A stretch of 64,000 nt of DNA from Armigeres subalbatus (taxonomy: Eukaryota; Arthropoda; Insecta; Diptera; Culicidae), in assembly GCF_024139115.2 (NCBI RefSeq), contig NC_085139.1, forward strand, positions 18,013,284 through 18,077,283, written 5' to 3'. Made by a program: the position numbers and the translations under genes. Position 1 is the first letter of the stretch, and each line of letters begins with the position of its first letter. The notes beneath the pieces were generated by a model. That model worked only from the letters and a program-made list of their open reading frames with translations, was not told the DNA's origin and made no database searches. Positions 57,795-64,000 of this stretch are shown piece by piece.

Positions 57795-58542
57795 TGTACA
57801 CCCAACCGGCGGATGTTAGATTTTCTAACAATTCTGTATAAGAATCTAACAAAACCTGTACAAGAACTGGGCATATGCGAAATTGTTAGATTCTTATACA
57901 AGTATTGTATAAGAATCTACCAATTTTGTCAGCTTTTCTAACAATATTTGTTTGAGAGCTTACATTTTTGCCTTTCTCGTACAACAAAGTTGTACCGAAA
58001 GGCTATCATTTCACTCCGAATACGAACTTTTTATATAAGTCTCGGAGACCCATAGTGTTATATACCAATCGACTCAGCTCGACGAGATGAGCACATGTCT
58101 GTCTGTCCGTGTGTATGTATGTGTGTATGTGTGTGTATGTGTGTGTATGTGTGAGTATGTGTGTGTATGTGTGTGTGTATGTGTGTGCACAAAATCTAGG
58201 AAAACCATTAGACAACTTTTCATATAGTAATCTTTAACCGATTTTCTCACAACAAGTTGCATTCGACAGAGGGCAAGTCCTAGTTGATCACTATTGAATT
58301 TGGTAACGATCGACCGTTGCGTTTAGAAGTTATGAAGAAAATGGTTCATCGAACTATATTAGCTCCATATAAGGTTGGTGTCTTGGCTAAATGCGAGAAA
58401 GGCAATATCACTACTCGGTGAATTAAGTTGGGTTTTTGTATAAGAATCTAACAATTTCGCATATGCCCAGTTCTTATACAGGTTTTGTTAGATTCTTATA
58501 CAGAATTGTTAGAAAATCTAACATCCACCGGTTGGGTGTACA
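57795..58542. mobile_element. Element with about 105-bp inverted ends enclosing another dispersed repeat
   Basis: The left end TGTACACCCAACCGGCGGAT, followed by GTTAGATTTTCTAACAATTC, is mirrored at 58430-58542 over roughly 105 bp with few mismatches. TA at the borders (TGTA/TACA) suggests a TA target site. Shorter dyads (TTGTTAGATTCTTATACAA) lie within each arm. The interior at 57968-58410 is the same dispersed repeat as at 3120-3410, apparently inserted between the arms. Confidence 0.8.
57968..58410 (+). repeat. Dispersed mosquito repeat with GTGTGTAT microsatellite
   Basis: GCCTTTCTCGTACAACAAAG is followed by TATATAAGTCTCGGAGACCC and CAATCGACTCAGCTCGACGA, a long GTGTGTATGT tract (about 58110-58192), then ATTTTCTCACAACAAGTTGC and GAGAAAGGC. 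The diverged copy at 3120-3410 has the same order and a shorter microsatellite. It begins GCCTTTCTCG and ends CGAGAAAGGC, giving short inverted ends. Confidence 0.72.
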
Positions 58543-58589
58543 AACCAAATCATACAAATAAAATGTTTTGCATATTCATGGAATATTAC

Positions 58590-59830
58590 TGGAATATATT
58601 CATAACTAATTTCTGAATGAATTATAAATCTTACGAAATTTCCAAAGATCCAAAGAAATTACTGGAATTGCTAAACGAAGTTCCCAAAGACTATCCGAAG
58701 GAATTTCTGATAAAATGTCTGGAGAAACATTCAAAAAAATATCAAGAATTCCTGTAATAATTGCCGAAGAAATTGCTGAGTGAATATCTGAAACAATTTT
58801 CAAAGGAATTTTCGAAATACTAACTAAAAAAGTCCAATGGAAGAAATTTCCAAAAGAATTCTAAAATAACTTTACAAAGAAATTCTTCAAGAAATTTTCG
58901 AAAGAATGTCGAAAGGATTTATGAAAGGATTCCTAAGGAAATTTCCAACGGAAATCCTGAAGGAATCTCTAATTTTCAGAAGAAATTCTTGAAAGAATTT
59001 TCGTACGAACTTCAATAGGTTTTTGTCAAAGAAATCTTCGGAACAATTTCTTAGGGATAATCCTCACGGAATCCAAAACTAAATGTACTCGCGTTTTCAA
59101 GGGCACCCAATTCAAAACGGAAGCCACGCACTACTGTCATTTTTATTATTCCAGCTTTGTTGCATCGCAGCATGCGTGGAATAATATAAATGACAGTTGT
59201 GCGTGGATTTTGTTTTGAATGAGGTGCCCTTGCAAACGCAAGTACATTTAGTTTTAAATTCCGTGAGGATTGTCCTTAAGAATTTTCCTAAAGTTTTCCT
59301 AAAGAAGTTAAGTAATGAATTCCTAAATATTTCCATAGGAGTTTTAAATAATTAATCGAAGAAACTTCAAAAGGAGTTATCGAAGGAACTTCAGAAAAAT
59401 TTCTGAAGCACTTTACGAAGGTATTTCCATAAATATTTTAAAATATTTTTGAGATAATGCGCTTTTCCGAAGAAATTTTCAAAGTAATCTCTAGACGGAT
59501 TTGTGAATGAATTAGTAGAACAAACTCTCAAAAGTTATTCATATTTTTTCGAAAGAAATTTCCGAATGACATTTCCAACGGAAGACATTTCCAACGAAAT
59601 TGTCAAATAAATGTAAGAAGAAATTCCTAAAGGAATTTTTGAAAGTATTTCCACTGAATTCTAACGCCAATTCGTGGAAGTTTGAATAGGAATTTCCAAA
59701 TAAATCGGACGAATTTGAAAAGAATTTTCGATGGATTTAAAAAAAAAACTTACGGAGAAGTTTACGAAAGTATTTCTGACGATATTTCCTAAGGAATTTC
59801 TAAAAGAATTTTTGACGAAATGCTTAAAAT
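58590..59830. repeat. Satellite E: old, highly degenerate GAATTTC/GAAATTC-type array
   Basis: Repeated GGAATTTC, GAAAGAATTTC, CGAAGAAATT and similar blocks recur at roughly 22-25-base steps but no single unit is well preserved. Composition and spacing resemble satellite A. A 213-bp hairpin element lies within it (59059-59271). Upstream of the minus-strand gene. Confidence 0.5.
59059..59271. mobile_element. 213-bp hairpin element within satellite E
   Basis: The left arm AATCCTCACGGAATCCAAAA, then CTAAATGTACTCGCG and CAAGGGCACC, pairs with a right arm ending TTCCGTGAGGATT at 59271. Internal GCCACGCACTACTGTCATTT pairs with AATGACAGTTGTGCGTGG. Arms are about 98 bp. Confidence 0.82.
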
Positions 59831-60200
59831 AGTCAAGTCAGTCAGCAGTGATATCAATTTTCAAAATATTGCATAACGAATTACTGAAAAAAAACAAAAG
59901 AGTTATCTCCCATATTGACCCTATCATAATGAAATTAGTGGAGGACAAATTAGATTGTTTCGCATTTCTAAAAAATTGGACTTGGTGTTAATTATTGAAA
60001 GGCAATATTTAATTGATTTGAACGCATCAAAGTAAGCTTGATATGAACAACAACGGAGATTCACCAAAATATCAATCAAAACAATCGTGGTACTTCGCCA
60101 GTAGTCAGGGACATGTGGTCAACCATTACGGACTGCAGTGACAGTTTATCAGCCAACTTCCGCTTACCTAGCAGCAAGATAATCTCCACAATTCCCATCA
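59831..60200. other. No feature recognised
   Basis: AT-rich DNA between satellite E and the degenerate GGAATC-rich stretch flanking the hAT element. No repeat unit or frame is identifiable. Confidence 0.4.
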
Positions 60201-60450
60201 GCGTTCGGGAAGGGAGGAATTTCCATCAGAATCCGAGAAGATGAGTCTCATTGGAATCTCTAAAGCATCCTTTTCAGAATCATCGAAGAATTCCAACCTT
60301 AATCCGGAAGATTTCACAGGATTTTTTTCCGTATCGTTAAGGGATACCCTTGGGAATCTGTGGGGGATGCTGTGGATTTGCTTCAGAACCTCTCGTTGAT
60401 TTGAGGGTTCTTTGCGGAATCCCTGGAGGATTAATTTGGATTCCCTAGAC
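60201..60450. repeat. Satellite F, left part: degenerate GGAATCTC array
   Basis: GAATTTCCATCAGAATCC, CATTGGAATCTCTAAAG and GCGGAATCCCTGGAGGATT show the GGAATC/GATTCC composition of the other arrays in very degenerate form. It is the left flank of the hAT insertion; the right flank (62933-63239) has the same character. Confidence 0.45.
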
Positions 60451-60767
60451 TAGGCCTGCCCAACCTTTGCAAGCCACGGGTCAATTTATAGAATTCATAT
60501 TTGCTGGCGGGCCAGAAAATATTCGGTACATACCTTCTGATTATTATCAAAATTATCAGTTTTTTTTTTTTCGTTTTCTAAAAAAAAACTAAACAAGATT
60601 TTATTGCGTTCAAACAATCTTTTTTGTTTTCGCCGTTGCATTAGGAACCCATTTTAGGTAAATTATTCACATCGGTAAACGGTGTTGATGAAATTGGGTT
60701 TTCGTTACTTTACCACCATATTGAACAGATTTGCATGAACTGTTTTCAACAGGATGAAAGAAATGTC

Positions 60768-60983
60768 ACACTTAAATCATTTCACAGATTTCGGTGAATT
60801 TTGCTTCAATTCACCGAAATCTCAACAGCAGATTTGTTCGGTAATTATTTCACCGATTTTCTGCGGTATTTTCCTTTGTTCAACTGTCAAAACCACCAAA
60901 AAATCTGTAAAATTTTAACCGAACAGTTCTGCTGTTGAGATTTCGGTGAAATTTCACAGAAATCTGCGATTTATTTTAAGTGT
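60768..60983. mobile_element. 216-bp MITE nested in the hAT relic
   Basis: ACACTTAAATCATTTCACAG at the left and AAATCTGCGATTTATTTTAA then GTGT at the right are inverted. Pairing continues inward through TTTCGGTGAA and CGAAATCTCAACAGCAGA / TCTGCTGTTGAGATTTCG. It interrupts the hAT element. Confidence 0.8.
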
Positions 60984-61172
60984 ATACCAGATTTCACTAA
61001 TCCACTGTGCCAAAGTGCTTTATGTTCGTCATTGAGATGTTTGGCGATATCTGCTAGAAAATCCAAGTCACTCATCTATTCAGGATCATTCAGCTCGAGC
61101 AGTGGTTTCCTTTTATTTTGTAGAAATACCTAGTGCCATTTCTCGAAAAAAAAAAATCTCTCAGGCATGGTA

Positions 61173-61372
61173 GGGCAAATGATGTATTTTGGACATCTCA
61201 ATATATTTTGGACTATTGGCTATATTTTGCGTGTTTTTCCATTTAGCTTTTTTCAAAGAAATCATGTATCTAATTTTCATAATCACATTTTAACCATATT
61301 GTAACAAAAATTTAAGAAAATATAGCCAAAAGTCCAAAATATATTCAAATGTCCAAAATACAATTGTTATCC
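61173..61372. mobile_element. 200-bp MITE nested in the hAT relic, TA target site
   Basis: TA occurs at 61171-61172 and 61373-61374. The left arm, containing GTATTTTGGACATCTCAATA and TATTTTGGACTATTGGCTAT, pairs with the right arm TATAGCCAAAAGTCCAAAAT and ATTCAAATGTCCAAAATAC, about 60 bp in all. No coding capacity. Confidence 0.8.
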
Positions 61373-61601
61373 TACCAAGGATTAGTCAATGAACTTCGTA
61401 ATAATACAGCAAGTATCCGTATTTGTCATTTTCGTCAACCTCATTTGAGATCCCTAACGTTGATAAAGTTGATTGTCTTAATAACAAGCGTCAATACTTG
61501 AGAAATATTGATCGTTTTCACACATCAATTCTTTTAGTGAATACTGAATATGCATTATGGCAGGGAAATATCGCCACAACTTTGTGATTGATTTTCCAAG
61601 C

Positions 61602-61808
61602 TTAGAATTGTCTGTCATTGATTGCTGGTGCTCCATCAATCGTAAGGTCACTTAAGTTTTTAAAGCAGAATAAAAGTTCCTTCATACAGGTCTTATCAGC
61701 CCTCAGGTTTTCCTGTTTAGTTGTTCTCTGCATAGGGAAAGCTGTCAATTTCTCTGCCATTCGAAGATGACCATCAATTCCTCTTATGAAGACAGTCACC
61801 TTTGCCAC
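61602..61808 (-). pseudogene. hAT transposase fragment
   Basis: A 68-residue open segment on the minus strand. VFIRGIDGHLRMAEKL matches the FIRGVD...EEL block of hAT transposases, and SDLTIDGAPAIND the TDGAPAM block downstream that carries a catalytic aspartate. The remainder of the usual 600-residue protein is absent or scrambled. It is part of the 60451-62924 relic. Confidence 0.8.
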
Positions 61809-62932
61809 GTTTCTTTGTGTTTGTTAGAGAGGCTTGCAGGCCTGGGCTGGCTCACCTCAATACCACGTTTTCACGTTAATATTTTCATCGTTTGCGAGAG
61901 AGTAGAATACGAAGCAGGCGTTTTTTCACGTAACGTAGTTTTCAAATCTCCAGTGAGAGCTTTTATTCTTCACCGTGTTCCGCGCAAACTAATGCTACTG
62001 AAGGAGGCTATTTCCTTAGGACACACCAGAGTGTATGTACTTAAGAGTGGCGACATGTGCCGCATTTGACAGGTCTCCTGCTCGTTTGGAACACGATTTT
62101 GTATGGGAATGACAGATGAATTTTGTTCTAATTCTGACAGTGTCGCCACTGTCCTGGAAAGGTTTCATCCGTTTTGCCAAAATCTTACTAACAGCAAAAC
62201 TGGGCCGTACTGCATTTTCTGTACGAAGTCAGCTTAAGTGAAAAAAATGTGTTGTTTCTATGATAATTTCTATTATAATAATTTGAATCAATGAATGGAA
62301 ATTTAAATTGATTGAGTGCCCTACCAATCTACCAGCTCTACCAACTTTTGTTTCCTTCCTGAGTCTTTTCAAATATCATATTTCATAGAATGCTTGGATT
62401 AAGATTTTATTCCATCAATATAGCAAAACTTTCTGAACAAATTAAGCAAAACGGCTTTCCGTTTTTCATCGTGGACGTAAACTACTCGTGCCAATCCTTA
62501 TTAAATACGCGATGTTCCACATAAACCTTTTGTGTCTTGGGATCGCTCAATGCAATCATTTCAAATTATTAAAAACATTATTTTTTGTTTCAAGCTTTAA
62601 TTTAAAACTTACCGTTTTGACTCATGTTCCGATCATGATTCATATTCCGAACACTCACTTTCAAATGGTAATTTTATGCTTTAATCGTTTAATTTTCTCC
62701 ACAGAAACTCGAATTCGTTTGTAATCTTGATCCTCAGTATGGAAAACCAATAAAAGTTTTAGTTTCAGGGCGCTAAGACGCCAGTGTTCGGAATATGAGC
62801 TTCTCGAGCCAGATAGAAAAGTTGATGGGCTGAATATGAGTTTATTTTTCTTACCCGCCGCGGGCCACAAAAAATGGAGCCGAGGGCCGCATCCGGCCCG
62901 CGAGCCGTAAGTTGGGCAGCCCTGCCCTAGAC

Positions 62933-63239
62933 GATTTGCTTCGGGAAGCCTCGACAGATTGCTTCGGAGGATTTTCGATGGAATCTCTGGAACATTCCTG
63001 TTGGAACTCCTGGAACATTCCCGTCGGTATTCCTGGAATATTCCAGCCGGAATTCCTGGAGGTTTCCATTCGGAATCTCTAGAAGATTCTCATTGGAATA
63101 CCTGAAATGTTTCCGTTGGATTCTCTGGAACATTCACGTTCTGAAATTTTCCTGTCAGTATTCCTGGAGAATGGAGGATATTTAGAAGATTCTTATTGGA
63201 ATACTGGAACATTCCCGTCAGAATCGCTGAAATATTTTC
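62933..63239. repeat. Satellite F, right part: degenerate 24-bp array
   Basis: Successive blocks such as GGAATCTCTGGAACATTCC, GGAACTCCTGGAACATTCC, GGTATTCCTGGAATATTCC and GGAATTCCTGGAGGTTTCC are 24 bp apart. GGAAT pairs with ATTCC within a unit. It is diverged and truncated by a small hAT-type MITE at 63248. Confidence 0.72.
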
Positions 63240-63247
63240 GTTGTAGC

Positions 63248-63393
63248 CAGGGCCGAATTTAGCCGGAAGGGGGCCCCGGGGCGACGGTATGGGGGGGCCC
63301 CCAAAATGTAAAAAAAAAAGGTTGGTTTTGGTACATAAGATTTGTGGGGGGCCGGGGCCACGGCCCCGCAGCCTCCCCATAAATCCGGCCATG
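63248..63393. mobile_element. 146-bp hAT-type MITE, TSD GTTGTAGC
   Basis: GTTGTAGC at 63240-63247 is repeated at 63394-63401. The ends CAGGGCCGAATTTAGCCGG and, inverted, CATGGCCGGATTTATGGGG form imperfect terminal repeats. The interior is rich in G and C runs (GGGGGCCCCGGGGC-like). An 8-bp duplication with CAGGG-type ends indicates hAT mobilisation; there is no coding capacity. Confidence 0.85.
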
Positions 63394-63412
63394 GTTGTAG
63401 CAATCATCGGCA

Positions 63413-63780
63413 TCAGGGATTGAATCCTAAAAAGAGAGAACAAGTCTCTCACTAATCATCTCTGTATGTGTATACATATACGATATGTAGCATACCGCGA
63501 GAGACTTTTTCGCAAGCTGTCGTGATAGAGAACTGATTCGAGAATCGGGATGCTATACCCCATGATAAATTTCTTTTAGAAAGCTCCAAATGCGGGGAGC
63601 ACTGGCTCTGATGATGTATTTCAACTTGTTCTACACAGCTGTGCAGTAACCAACACGAAAGGAGCGAATACAAAGCGAGAATCACAATTTTTTGTTATCA
63701 TGGCTTGTTATGATTCGGAACAGTTTTTGCCTCTTTTTTATCGTTGCTCCTTATCTATTGAGAGCGATTTCTGCAAACTG
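63413..63780 (-). repeat. Dispersed repeat, copy 2 (inverted relative to 15851-16258)
   Basis: Reverse-complement match to the 15.85-kb copy, from ATCAGGGATTGAATCC through TTCAACTTGTTCTACACAGC to TATTGAGAGCGATTTCTGCA. It is about 40 bp shorter because of an internal deletion. The element class is not known. Confidence 0.7.
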
Positions 63781-64000
63781 ATCGGCAGGTAAACAAAGAC
63801 ACTTGCTTGAGAAAAAAAAAAAACATGGATGAGTGTGGTTGATCCACAATCGCCTTAGGTGGTTGGACCGGATTTGTCACATTACCACTTAAATAACTTA
63901 ATGAGGTGATAAAATGTTCGAAAATTTTTAAAAAGAAGCTCAAAATATAGAAAATAGATGATGGTGCCGTACACATATTACGTAAGCATTTATGGGGCAA
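63781..64000. other. Right edge, no feature recognised
   Basis: AT-rich sequence. A short open frame on the minus strand runs off the edge but shows no domain. Confidence 0.35.

Larger units (their letters stand above)
60451..62924 (-). mobile_element. hAT transposon relic, 8-bp TSD CCCTAGAC
   Basis: CCCTAGAC at 60443-60450 is repeated at 62925-62932. The left end TAGGCCTGCCCAACCTT and the reverse complement of the right end, CAGGGCTGCCCAACTT, are hAT-type terminal inverted repeats. Transposase remnants lie on the minus strand: VFIRGIDGHLRMAEKLTAF and LTIDGAPAIND within 61602-61808, and further downstream on that strand MSDLDFLADIAKHLNDEHKA near 61010-61075. Both resemble the catalytic-core region of hAT (ZBED/Charlie-like) transposases. 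The coding region is broken by stops and by at least two nested MITEs (60768-60983, 61173-61372). The stretch around 61830-62160 looks foreign to the transposase. Inactive. Confidence 0.85.

Noticed and set aside
61767..62069. 100-codon plus-strand frame inside the hAT relic
   Set aside because: It is opposite to the transposase remnants, has no recognised domain, and spans what looks like inserted foreign sequence.

Overview
This is eukaryotic, intron-rich and repeat-dominated DNA with no bacterial operons. The mix of elements points to a mosquito, most likely Aedes. There is an RTE-clade (JAM1-like) LINE, a BEL/Pao fragment, TTCGGCC-type repeats, a tRNA-like SINE head, and many TA-, TTAA- and 8-bp-TSD DNA elements. 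The species assignment rests on remembered repeat families, not on a search.

Only one host gene is supported. It lies on the minus strand, and its first four coding exons are at 46114-46435, 33121-33277, 32093-32322 and 7913-8029. All three junctions have GT/AG borders and compatible phases (1, 2, 1), giving about 275 codons that end mid-gene. The product begins with a long N-terminal stretch and a hydrophobic segment, then a cysteine-rich extracellular-looking region with a conserved Trp/Phe/Gln patch. It resembles an uncharacterised insect protein family (tentatively the DUF7042-7045 group). The remaining exons lie beyond the left edge. Its introns are about 12.8, 0.8 and 24.1 kb, and the two large ones hold most of the satellite DNA.

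Layout. 1-6.83 kb: a broken BEL/Pao fragment, then an RTE LINE split by a 2.59-kb Transib-like element with a TGGCG target duplication. 6.8-8.03 kb: coding exon 4 and flanking intron. 8.0-23.8 kb (intron 3): small palindromic DNA elements, two TTCGGCC fold-back elements and a degenerate 23-bp satellite (18.0-19.6 kb). 23.8-29.5 kb: 23-bp satellite built on GAATTTCC/GGAAATTC. 32.1-33.3 kb: coding exons 3 and 2. 34.3-36.2 kb: three long hairpins. 36.2-43.8 kb: 23-bp satellite built on GGAATCC/GGATTCC. 45.37-45.95 kb: a third related satellite. 46.1-46.4 kb: coding exon 1. 49.73-56.60 kb: a 6.9-kb fold-back element with TTAA target sites and terminal inverted repeats made of 154-bp tandem units. 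56.7-58.5 kb: a run of hairpin elements. 58.6-63.2 kb: degenerate satellites interrupted by a 2.47-kb hAT relic (TSD CCCTAGAC) that itself carries nested elements. 63.2-63.8 kb: a hAT-type MITE and an inverted copy of a repeat at 15.85 kb.

The recurring theme is dyad symmetry at every scale. There are 23-bp interrupted-palindrome satellites of several unrelated sequences, 100-400-bp hairpin elements, and kilobase fold-backs made of tandem repeats. The most interesting signals are the satellite geometry shared by different sequences, the huge fold-back at 50-56 kb, and the fact that a conserved gene must transcribe through two large palindromic arrays. The long open frames inside the satellites exist because 23 is not a multiple of three and the unit lacks stops; they are not credible genes.
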